Source of the DNA: Pseudoalteromonas gelatinilytica
Lineage (GTDB): Bacteria; Pseudomonadota; Gammaproteobacteria; Enterobacterales; Alteromonadaceae
DNA length: 64,000 nucleotides
Assembly (NCBI RefSeq): GCF_001641615.1
Contig: NZ_LRRU01000007.1
Span: 62,001-126,000, forward strand
Direction: 5' to 3'
Below the pieces are notes generated by a model. That model was not told the origin of the DNA. It was given only the letters and a program-made list of their open reading frames with translations, and did no database searches. The position numbers were made by a program, and so were the translations under genes. Below are positions 8,801-15,669 of the stretch, piece after piece. Each line of letters opens with the position of its first letter. The stretch's first letter is position 1.

Positions 8801-9252
8801 CAGTGGTTATAGTAAAACCAAAATTTGCCATTTGGCGCTTTGATTACATCGGCCGCCCAGTTTCCTGTAAAACCATCTGTCCATTCAATACCTTCGGCAA
8901 TTTCACCTGTGTAGTTGTAATCGAATAATGGGCTTTCATTAACGGCTGCGTTAGCTGAAAGGCTCGAAATCATTTCCCAGTTCAAGAGATCAGTTGATTT
9001 AGCGGCAGCAAGGTGTGAACCAAAAATATAATAAGTGTCGTCAACTTTAACGACAGAAGGGTCGTGCACGCTTACATTGGTAACCATTACGCTACCAGAT
9101 TCAGTGTATTCAACACTGCTGCTTACTGTCGGTTTTGCACTTTGCGGGTCGGCAACCGCTGGTGCTGTGTCAAGCTTAGTACCATCTTCTTTGCCACAAC
9201 CTGTAACAGCCAAAGAGCAGGCTATGACCATGGCTAATTTATTTAATTTCAT
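5833..9252 (-). CDS. GH43 endo-alpha-1,5-arabinanase-type lipoprotein with two LamG domains
   Basis: Start chosen at the ATG at 9252 (AAGAGGACAC upstream, then a clean signal peptide); an upstream ATG at 9282 would add 10 residues. The VTGC lipobox gives C19, so it is probably a cell-surface lipoprotein. Residues about 55-440 are GH43 with D64 (VHDPS), D223 (VIDPAAF) and E276 (MEGAF). About 440-530 is the C-terminal beta domain of large bacterial arabinanases (GYYKFINHG to VSATSSEG). Then come an Ig-like domain (about 530-620), a LamG/concanavalin-like domain (about 620-830), a second Ig-like domain and a second LamG domain to the end (AHYAFEDS and AEYSFEGD openings). At 1139 residues it is much longer than a bare arabinanase. 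It likely makes the first cuts in arabinan outside the cell. Confidence 0.9.
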   Translation of the reverse strand: MKLNKLAMVIACSLAVTGCGKEDGTKLDTAPAVADPQSAKPTVSSSVEYTESGSVMVTNVSVHDPSVVKVDDTYYIFGSHLAAAKSTDLLNWEMISSLSANAAVNESPLFDYNYTGEIAEGIEWTDGFTGNWAADVIKAPNGKFWFYYNHCAQDNPDTADVVDEVCWNRSYLGLAEADNIEGPYKNKGIFLRSGYRSEAEFTAYPLDNGQTTWNGAVDPNVIDPAAFYDADGKLWMVYGSYSGGIFVLAMDEETGMPEAGQGYGKKLVGGDFRAMEGAFVMYSPESEYYYLFYSVAGFALNDGYNIRVARSKTPDGPYLDNAGNDISTLGGLEVGEKLMGGFEYTQELGETAPAWGYQSPGHNSAYYDEATGRHILVTHTRFPQTSTEFPTISEAHQVRVHEMFINSLGWPMASPQRYVPLEGDNMVVADELYGYYKFINHGNDVNTDAIRSMHIALNEDHSVTGDDPGIWYMIDDSNIKLELDSGTYFGVAKWQWDDATKAMAVTVSATSSEGATIWASKRDEITDTANVLGTVQEALDIKTELSIADEGYSLPTKGKDGAAINWESSDEYYITSEGSVFIPTPDRGDKAVTLTANISLNGESTTKTFNVNIEARPEFKNAIAHYAFEDSLSDGLGNLDDAGVTDNSMLNVGAGTAAYAEGQTGKAFNFDGATGVRLPDDLVTGDEYTISYWFKPTVLTNFTPTFFAATSDARWMSLIPGSTHFTTTPMLWSRYLADDGTDMWNQIISDSPAVMDWNHIAITYANGTATLYRDGVRSGTMPRPDFFSTQAGNFALGVNYGWDLPFQGQIDEFIVYDYALNGLDINGAAINNLTDPTKFEDFITDALDLGDVSAVRDSFELPRVGPFVSGISWTSNNEEYLKPVNGTAVVTQPSASAGDQVVTLTATIKYKDFTDTKSFDVTLKSLAPAEYSFEGDLTALNGAYAAGKSTGGFINNTGGSVSYVDGVIGQAVFLEGSGVRLPDNLITTNDYSVSMWLKPESFTDYTTTFFAGASANAWLSYVPSMAGSALTRLWANNGAFFDNAELDSRIPAKEWTHVAFTVDGTNGDVLKMYVNGELQLETDGFPRVFTVPGETNEFALGVNYWDTPYHGAIDELKIFNGAISAEEIKALFDAAAAQE

Positions 9253-9575
9253 TTTATGTGTCCTCTTGAAACTGGGATTCATTTTTTTATTCGATTGTTG
9301 TCAATAAAATTGCCGCGTGCCTATATCAAACTAATAAGAACGTAGTATTGTAATTTTATAGTACGATTTAAAATGTGCAAATACTTTTGCAAAGGTAATT
9401 GATATGTAAACATGAAGTATCAGTGTTTACAATATGTACAGCGTGATTTTAATTTTTTCAAGTTGCCATTTTTGGCGTTTTTTTCGCTGTTTTTGCGCTA
9501 TTAGGGAAGTTTTTTACTTATCTTAAAGTGAGGATTTTCTGTTAAATTTGATTATTTGTATTACATTTGAGCATT
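9253..9575. promoter_or_regulatory. Control region of the large GH43 gene
   Basis: AT-rich leader with three visible elements: an AGTATTGTAATTT site at 9344-9356 like the locus-wide motif; a perfect TGCAAA-tact-TTTGCA palindrome at 9376-9391; and TGTAAACA (9405-9412) facing TGTTTACA (9424-9431), giving a 27-base inverted repeat. I do not see a convincing sigma-70 promoter. Confidence 0.5.
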
Positions 9576-9602
9576 AAAAAGGGCTCTTAAAGAGCCCTTT
9601 TT
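9576..9602 (-). terminator. Intrinsic terminator after the GH43 gene at 9607
   Basis: AAAAAGGGCTCTT / AGAGCCCTTTTT hairpin with T run on the minus strand, directly after the stop codon. Confidence 0.9.
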
Positions 9603-9606
9603 GATA

Positions 9607-10569
9607 TTACTTGTCTTGTTTACTTAGACCTTCAGTGGTCATGATAATACGTTTAAGTGTGCCATCTTCGTTGTAGTAAAGTGGCTCAATCGCCACTGAA
9701 CGACGAAAACGCCCGCCACTTGGTTTGCCATCAATCGGTGGTACAGCACCAGTATGGTAAATAAAGTAGTCTTTACCTTTGTATTCGATGATTGATTGGT
9801 GGTTGGTTTCGCTGTTACCTGCGATCTCATTCAAGATACCTTTATATTCCCACGGTCCGTGAATACTTTTACTCATGGCATAACAGATCTTCTCAGGGAA
9901 CTCACATGCGTACGAAACATAGTAGTTGTCGTTTTTCTTATGAACCCATAACGCTTCGGTAAAGTTAGGCAAGTCTAGCGTTTTAATTTCACCATCAAGA
10001 GACAGTAAGTCGTCGCTTAGCTTTACGTATTTTGGCATTAAGTTACCAAAGAACATGTAAGTATCGCCGTTTTCTTCAGTAAAAATTGCAGGGTCGATGT
10101 CGTCCCAATCATTTGGCGTGTGCTTGGTCATATCATCGGTAACCAATGCATGGCCAATCGCGTCTTTAAATGGACCTGTTGGTGATTTAGACGTCGCAAC
10201 ACCAATTGCAAAACCTGGTTTTGTGTCGTCGTGGCGAACGGTTGTAAAGAAATAGAAAGTGCCATCACGCTCAATCATGTGTGAAGCCCATGCTTCGCCT
10301 TTAGCCCATTTAAAGTCGGTTGCTTTCATGATTGGGCCGTGTTTTTTCCAGTTCACCATGTCTGTTGATGAAAAGACTAACCAGTCGTGCATTTCAAAAA
10401 ACACATCATTATTAGGTGCTTCATCATGACCTGTATAAAGGTATACGGTGTCATTGTGAACAAGTGCTGCTGGGTCTGCAGTAAATACATCGGTGAATAA
10501 TGGGTTTTGTGCAACGGCTAAGCTGCTCGAAAAAAGCAATGGCAGCGCTAACGCTTTTAATTTCTTCAT
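9607..10569 (-). CDS. GH43 family secreted glycosidase
   Basis: A 320-residue single-domain GH43 enzyme. The signal peptide (LLFSSSLAVA, cleavage before QNP) has no lipobox, so it is probably periplasmic. The three acidic positions are D32 (TADPAA), D159 (DIDPAIF) and E205 (FTEALW). The ADPA-LVHNDTVYLYTGHDEA opening is that of small arabinofuranosidase/xylosidase-like GH43 proteins. Arabino-oligosaccharide trimming is inferred from location. An AGAGGACACTC site precedes the ATG. It is divergent from the TonB receptor gene across a 600-base control region. Confidence 0.88.
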   Translation of the reverse strand: MKKLKALALPLLFSSSLAVAQNPLFTDVFTADPAALVHNDTVYLYTGHDEAPNNDVFFEMHDWLVFSSTDMVNWKKHGPIMKATDFKWAKGEAWASHMIERDGTFYFFTTVRHDDTKPGFAIGVATSKSPTGPFKDAIGHALVTDDMTKHTPNDWDDIDPAIFTEENGDTYMFFGNLMPKYVKLSDDLLSLDGEIKTLDLPNFTEALWVHKKNDNYYVSYACEFPEKICYAMSKSIHGPWEYKGILNEIAGNSETNHQSIIEYKGKDYFIYHTGAVPPIDGKPSGGRFRRSVAIEPLYYNEDGTLKRIIMTTEGLSKQDK

Positions 10570-10617
10570 GAGTGTCCTCTGTGACTAATAATTGTTGTTC
10601 AAACTGCAGCTTTTGTA

Positions 10618-10635
10618 TTTAGAGCTCGCTCTAAA
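10618..10635. promoter_or_regulatory. 18-base palindrome TTTAGAGC-TC-GCTCTAAA
   Basis: Perfect 8-base arms 49 bases before the start of the GH43 gene at 10569. It may be an operator or a leader hairpin; no protein can be assigned. Confidence 0.45.
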
Positions 10636-10682
10636 TGACCAGATAATACACAGTGTATGCCTGATTATACTGAGTAACTGAT

Positions 10683-10951
10683 TGTTTACATCGAAACAAA
10701 CCAGTAAAAGTGCAGCAAAAAATAACTCTATATTGTATTATTGTATTTTTATCATAGTAGCATCAAAATACGCCGGGTAAATAACTTGTTAGCCCTTTTT
10801 TGTCGCTCTGGATGAACTAAAGACAAATTAAACAAGCAAACAAATAAACGCTAAGTGACTGATAATAATGGGGCTACATAAATTCCCAAAATAAAAACGC
10901 AGCCCTTTTTGAGTTTGTAACGTGTTATAATTACAACGTTTTTTGTAAACA
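10683..10951. promoter_or_regulatory. Divergent control region: ATATTGTATTA site and two TGTTTACA/TGTAAACA boxes
   Basis: Between the divergent GH43 and TonB-receptor genes are TGTTTACA at 10683-10690, ATATTGTATTA at 10730-10740 and TGTAAACA at 10944-10951. The first and last repeat the 8-base word found twice before the large GH43 gene. The middle one is identical over 11 bases to part of the site at 19695-19708. Nothing coding is visible in 10570-11168. Confidence 0.45.
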
Positions 10952-10983
10952 TAATGGCACTAATTTTAATTTGGCTTTTTGAG

Positions 10984-11012
10984 TTGACTGTTAAATAATC
11001 ATACAATATTAT
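10984..11012 (+). promoter_or_regulatory. Sigma-70 promoter of the TonB receptor with overlapping operator-like site
   Basis: TTGACT (10984-10989), 17-base spacer, TATTAT (11007-11012). ATACAATATTA (11001-11011) overlaps the -10 box and is an 11-base match, in reverse orientation, to sites elsewhere in the locus. This placement fits repression by the local GntR-type protein. Confidence 0.6.
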
Positions 11013-11168
11013 TAAAGTTCAGGCAGCAATGTATTAACATAATAAAATGTAGATTCACTCGCGCACCGTTTTGACAACACACGATGCACAATGCAGTGGT
11101 CACTCTTCGGTAACTGAATGGGGAAAGTTCAGCGGACCGATAAAACTATAATTTGGAGAACACCGCTT

Positions 11169-13985
11169 ATGTTTAAAAGAACACACATAGCCAGTGCTGT
11201 AGTTATGGCATTTACCTGTCAATTTGCTTTTGCACAGGAGGAAGCACCAAAAACTCCTGAGAATAACGTCGATGAGATGGAGGTTATTCAAGTATCAGGT
11301 ATTCGCGGCAGTTTAAACAAAGCGCTAGATGAAAAACGTGCAAGCGTTCAAATCGTGGATGCAATTGTTGCTGAAGATATTGGTAAATTCCCTGATAACA
11401 ACGTAGTTGAAGCACTACAACGTGTGACAGGTGTACAAACAACAGGCCGTGGTGCTGGTGAAGTAAGTGCGGTTTCAATCCGTGGTCTTACTGATGTTAA
11501 TACCACAGTTAATGGCCGCGCTATCTTTACAGGTGCGGGTCGTGATGTGGCGCTGCAAGACATTCCTGCAAGTTTACTTTCAGGCGTAACAGTTTATAAA
11601 ACCCGTTCGGCGGATCAAATCGAACGTGGTATCGCAGGTGCGATTGATATTAAAACTCACCGTCCTTTCAACTTCGAAGGTGAAAAAGTTGTTTTAGCGG
11701 CACGTGCGATTTACTCAGATCAACCAGATGAAGTTGATCCAAATATCAGTGCGTTACTTTCTAACCGTTGGGAAATCGACGGTGCTGGTGAGTTTGGTGC
11801 ACTTTTCAATATTTCTTATGCTGAAACACATTACCGCGATGACACCATTACAGCGGGTGCAGCGTTCCCATTTTTTACTGATAAACCACAGTACAACTAC
11901 TCACCGTACTCACGTGTACCAAATGAATTTTGGACTCAAGGTACTGAGTTAGGTCTACCGACTGCGGCAGGTTCTACTTTAGACGTAAATGGTGAGCCAA
12001 CTGAATACCTACTTGCACGCGATGCTATTTTTGGTACTTCATTCACTGGTCTTCGTAAGCGTCCAGCTGCGTCTGTCTCTTTACAGTGGGCACCTAATGA
12101 AACACTCGAAATCACAGCTGAAGGTTTCTACACAGGTTACGAAAACGAATCGCAAAACGCGATGTGGTTCTCAAATACGTTTGAAAACGGTAACGGCTTC
12201 ATTGAAACACCAACGGTGTTTGATGGCACTAACGTTATTAAGGAAAAGCAAGCGATTGGCGCTGGCGGCTTCCAAAGTGGTGACTACTCATACGGTAAAA
12301 CAGATAGCTACTTATATGCATTAGGTGCAGAGTGGCAAGCAAGCGATTACCTAACCATTAATACAGAAGTTGTTTACCAAGACAGTGAGTACGAAACAGA
12401 TTTCTTCGCAATGCGATTTGACCGCACTGCATATGGTTTAGATGTAGACTTTAACGATAAAGACGGCGTACCAGGTATCGCGTTTTGGGATAACCCAAAT
12501 ACAGCGGTAAACGAAGCAGATATGGCTGCTATCGAAAACTGGAATGCAGGTACAATTTATGACAATGGCGGCGGTAACGCAGGTGACGCATTAACTTTCA
12601 CGTTTGATGCTGAATACCTAATTGGCGGAGCTATCTTCGATAAAGTGAAGTTTGGTGGTCGTTACGAAAAACGTACTGCGCAAGAATACACCCGTGGTCA
12701 AGATGCAGGTATTGCTAACACCTCTGTAGCAAGCTTAATTGAACAGCTAGCAGCGGCGGGTGCATCTGGCGATGGTACTGGCATTGTGTTCCAAGTTGAT
12801 GATTATTTCGATGGCCGTGCTGATGTATTCAACAGCTTTGTAACTGCAGACGGTGGTTACATGCTAGATAATGGCGATGCGGTTCGTAGCGTATACGGCA
12901 TTGAAGCTGAAGACGTTTACAAAACATTTGATATCGAAGAAAACTCATACGCGCTATATGCAACAACTAATTTCTTCTTAACAGAAGATATCAGCGGTGA
13001 GTTTGGTTTACGTTATGTAAGCTACGAGCAAGACATGGACTTTGTTGCTGAGTCTGGCGGCATGAACTCAAATGTATTTGAAGAAAGCTCAGCAAGTGCT
13101 GATAGCAGCGCATTACTTCCAAGTTTTGTGCTTAACTGGAATATCACTGATGATGTAGTGGGTCGTGTTGCGTACACAGAAACATTACGTATGCCTAACT
13201 TTGCTGACTTAAACGCACTGCAATACTGGTATGATCCTTTAACAGAAGGTGCTACCTACGGTACAGGTAATGGTGGTAACCCAGATCTTAAACCAACAGA
13301 ATCAAAGAACTACGACGTATCACTTGAATGGTATTTCGCAGATACAAGCTCACTTTACGCAGCTTACTTTAAGCGTGAAATTGAAGGCTTAGTTGTTGCG
13401 GGTCGTAAGCAAGTTGTGCGCGAAGGCGATGATGGCGTAACACGTCCATATGTATTAAGTGCACCTGTGAATGCTTCAAACGGTGAACTATCTGGTTTAG
13501 AAGTTGGTTTAGTTTACTTCCCAGAAAACTTACCAGAGTACTTAAACGGTTTTGGTGTGCAAGCAAGCTACACCATGCTTGATTCATCACAAGATACACC
13601 TGAATTCGATGAGACGGGTGAAATCTCTGGTTATGTTGATTCACAAATGGCCGGTGTTTCTGATGAATCATACAGTATCGTAGGTATCTACGAGCGTGAT
13701 TCATTCGACATGCGTTTATCTTATGTGTGGCGTTCTGAGTTCTACACAGGTAACGAAGCGGCAATCTTTGCTAACCCGATCCAATTCTGGAGTCGTCCTG
13801 AGCAAAGTTTAGATTTCCAATTTAGCTACAATGTGAATGATGACTTAGTGGTTACTTTTGATGCAACGAACATCCTAGATGACGTATATCAAAACTACTA
13901 TGGTGAAGGTAACGACAACCTATTTAACTTTGGTAACGGTATCTACTCACGCACATTCGCACTTGGTGCACGTTATTCTTTCTAA
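11169..13985 (+). CDS. TonB-dependent outer-membrane receptor (arabino-oligosaccharide uptake)
   Basis: Start chosen at ATG 11169, preceded by TTTGGAGAA and giving a clean signal peptide (ending AFA before QEE); 938 residues. A TonB-box-like EVIQVSG is followed by the plug domain with KFPDNNVVEALQRVTGVQ and VSIRGL, then a 22-strand-type barrel ending in GARYSF with terminal Phe. The plug sequence is that of the carbohydrate-linked receptors of marine and Xanthomonas-type bacteria (TIGR01782-like). It should import arabinan fragments made by the surface GH43 enzymes, using the TonB/ExbBD system encoded elsewhere. The substrate is inferred from neighbours. It is a single-gene unit with its own promoter and terminator. 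Confidence 0.9.
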   Translation: MFKRTHIASAVVMAFTCQFAFAQEEAPKTPENNVDEMEVIQVSGIRGSLNKALDEKRASVQIVDAIVAEDIGKFPDNNVVEALQRVTGVQTTGRGAGEVSAVSIRGLTDVNTTVNGRAIFTGAGRDVALQDIPASLLSGVTVYKTRSADQIERGIAGAIDIKTHRPFNFEGEKVVLAARAIYSDQPDEVDPNISALLSNRWEIDGAGEFGALFNISYAETHYRDDTITAGAAFPFFTDKPQYNYSPYSRVPNEFWTQGTELGLPTAAGSTLDVNGEPTEYLLARDAIFGTSFTGLRKRPAASVSLQWAPNETLEITAEGFYTGYENESQNAMWFSNTFENGNGFIETPTVFDGTNVIKEKQAIGAGGFQSGDYSYGKTDSYLYALGAEWQASDYLTINTEVVYQDSEYETDFFAMRFDRTAYGLDVDFNDKDGVPGIAFWDNPNTAVNEADMAAIENWNAGTIYDNGGGNAGDALTFTFDAEYLIGGAIFDKVKFGGRYEKRTAQEYTRGQDAGIANTSVASLIEQLAAAGASGDGTGIVFQVDDYFDGRADVFNSFVTADGGYMLDNGDAVRSVYGIEAEDVYKTFDIEENSYALYATTNFFLTEDISGEFGLRYVSYEQDMDFVAESGGMNSNVFEESSASADSSALLPSFVLNWNITDDVVGRVAYTETLRMPNFADLNALQYWYDPLTEGATYGTGNGGNPDLKPTESKNYDVSLEWYFADTSSLYAAYFKREIEGLVVAGRKQVVREGDDGVTRPYVLSAPVNASNGELSGLEVGLVYFPENLPEYLNGFGVQASYTMLDSSQDTPEFDETGEISGYVDSQMAGVSDESYSIVGIYERDSFDMRLSYVWRSEFYTGNEAAIFANPIQFWSRPEQSLDFQFSYNVNDDLVVTFDATNILDDVYQNYYGEGNDNLFNFGNGIYSRTFALGARYSF

Positions 13986-14002
13986 ATTTCTTGAATAGAC
14001 CC

Positions 14003-14030
14003 AAAAACCCCGGCTTTGCTGGGGTTTTTT
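14003..14030 (+). terminator. Intrinsic terminator after the TonB receptor
   Basis: AAAAACCCC ... GGGGTTTTTT hairpin with a GC-closed short loop, 18 bases after the stop. Confidence 0.92.
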
Positions 14031-14067
14031 ATTGCTGGCGCGATACTTTGCCATCGGTCGAAAAGAG

Positions 14068-14096
14068 TTGCGATTTAATAAGTATGATAATACTAT
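14068..14096 (+). promoter_or_regulatory. Promoter with palindrome before the GPH transporter
   Basis: TTGCGA (14068-14073), 17-base spacer, TACTAT (14091-14096). The palindrome AGTAT-gata-ATACT (14081-14094) overlaps the -10 and resembles the AT-rich operator candidates of the locus. Confidence 0.5.
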
Positions 14097-14257
14097 TAAT
14101 TAGATTAGCATTAAATTTACAAAAATAACGAACGCAATGGCCAAGCTGTGTAATATCTAGGGCTGTAAATTTATTTGATACGCAGTGTTGAAGGCTTTTC
14201 GACATTGCTTGAAATAGTGAGCGGCGGCTCATTATTGACCAATTAGGGTGTTGTTGT

Positions 14258-15595
14258 ATGGAATCTCAAAAGTTATCCGTTGTAGAAAAGGTCGGCTTTG
14301 GTGCCGGTGACATGGCAGTGAATGTCATGGTTGCAGCGTTATTCTATTTTATGTCTTTCTTTTACACCGATATCTACGGACTTGATCCGGTTGATATGGG
14401 TGTGTTGTTCTTAGTGGCGCGTTTTGTTGATGCCTTTACCGACCCTTTAATGGGGGTGATCACCGATAAAGTGAAAACCCGTTGGGGTCAGTTCCGTCAC
14501 TGGTTCTTATTTTTATCTGTACCGTATGGTTTGTCGGTCGTTCTGCTCTTTACCACGCCAGATTTCGACTACAACATGAAGTTAGCTTGGGCTTATGCGA
14601 CTTACCTATTCGCGACCTTGATGTTTACTGGTGTTGCTATTCCTTATATTTCTTATATCGGCGTATTAACTGCCGATCCTAAAGAGCGTTTGTCAGCTAA
14701 TGGCTACCGTATGTTCTTCGCTAAAATTGCCAATGTGGTGATTGTATTCTCGGTGCCGTTATTAGCATCTTACTGGGGTGGCGATAGTTTATCTTACGGT
14801 TATAAACTGGCGATGGCGCTGGTATCAGCCTGTGCCGTTGCGTTGTTCTTATTTTGCTTCTTAACGACTCGAGAGCGTATTACTCACGAGCCGCAAAAAG
14901 AAAGTGTTATTACGCAATTAAAAGTGCTTATTAAAAACGACCAATGGTTACTACTGTGTGCAGCATGTGTACTTGGTACGCTTGGCTATGCGATTCGTGG
15001 CAGTGTTGCTATGTATTACGCAACCTATTATTTAGGTGTGCCAGATTTAGCGGGTGCCTTTACCAGTGCAGGTATTGCAGCATCTATTGTCTCTATGGTG
15101 GCAAGTACGTGGATCACCCAGCGTTACTGTAAAATGAAGTTATTCCGTCAATCACAAATCGCCGTGCTATTCATCTCATTGCTAATGTACTTTGTGGTGC
15201 AACCGGGTGATGTAATGATGGCGTTTGTGCTTTATATCATCTTGTCATTTGTGGTTGATTTACATGCACCAGTATTCTGGTCTGCTATTGCTGAAGCTGT
15301 AGATTACGGTGAAATAAAAGACGGCGTTCGTGCCTCGGGTCTATCGTTTGGTGGCATTTCATTCTGCCAAAAAGCAGGGGGTGGCTTAGCTGGCTTAGCA
15401 GGTGGTTTATTACTGGCATTTTTTGAGTACAAGCCTAACGTTGAGCAAACCGAATTTACCCTAATGGGCTTAGCACTGATGCTAACCATCATTCCTGGTG
15501 TATTCCACGCCTTGCTAGGTCTGATCTTGAAAAAATACAAAATTACCGATGAGTACTATACGGATATGGTTATTCATAAACGCCTACCAAAATAA
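14258..15595 (+). CDS. GPH-family sugar:cation symporter
   Basis: A 445-residue inner-membrane permease of the MelB/XylP/AraP-type family, with about 12 hydrophobic segments. Family signatures visible are GFGAGDMAVN near the N-terminus, RFVDAFTDPLMG-VITDKVKTRWGQFRHW (about 50-85), and the ADPKERLSANGYR loop. It should move arabinose or short arabino-oligosaccharides from periplasm to cytoplasm with Na+ or H+. TAGGGTG lies 7 bases before the ATG. It is followed by the GH127 gene after a hairpin, and the two are probably one unit. A second transporter (SSS family) sits at 20812, so the two may differ in substrate size or affinity. Confidence 0.88.
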   Translation: MESQKLSVVEKVGFGAGDMAVNVMVAALFYFMSFFYTDIYGLDPVDMGVLFLVARFVDAFTDPLMGVITDKVKTRWGQFRHWFLFLSVPYGLSVVLLFTTPDFDYNMKLAWAYATYLFATLMFTGVAIPYISYIGVLTADPKERLSANGYRMFFAKIANVVIVFSVPLLASYWGGDSLSYGYKLAMALVSACAVALFLFCFLTTRERITHEPQKESVITQLKVLIKNDQWLLLCAACVLGTLGYAIRGSVAMYYATYYLGVPDLAGAFTSAGIAASIVSMVASTWITQRYCKMKLFRQSQIAVLFISLLMYFVVQPGDVMMAFVLYIILSFVVDLHAPVFWSAIAEAVDYGEIKDGVRASGLSFGGISFCQKAGGGLAGLAGGLLLAFFEYKPNVEQTEFTLMGLALMLTIIPGVFHALLGLILKKYKITDEYYTDMVIHKRLPK

Positions 15596-15605
15596 CCACT
15601 CTTTA

Positions 15606-15629
15606 CGCACACACTAAACAGTGTGTGCG
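15606..15629 (+). terminator. Hairpin between transporter and GH127 genes
   Basis: Perfect 10-base arms CGCACACACT / AGTGTGTGCG with a 4-base loop, but no clean T run. It may attenuate or protect the mRNA rather than fully terminate. Confidence 0.6.
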
Positions 15630-15669
15630 CTTTGCTCTTTAAAATAACAATTCGCTGGGAGACAACAGT

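Noticed and set aside
9253-9282. Upstream ATG of the large GH43 lipoprotein
   Set aside because: It lacks a ribosome site and would place 10 polar residues before the signal peptide. The ATG at 9252 follows AAGAGGACAC.
13369-13764. 131-residue minus-strand ORF inside the TonB receptor gene
   Set aside because: Low-complexity His/Leu/Arg-rich peptide typical of an antisense shadow of a beta-barrel gene; no ribosome site.
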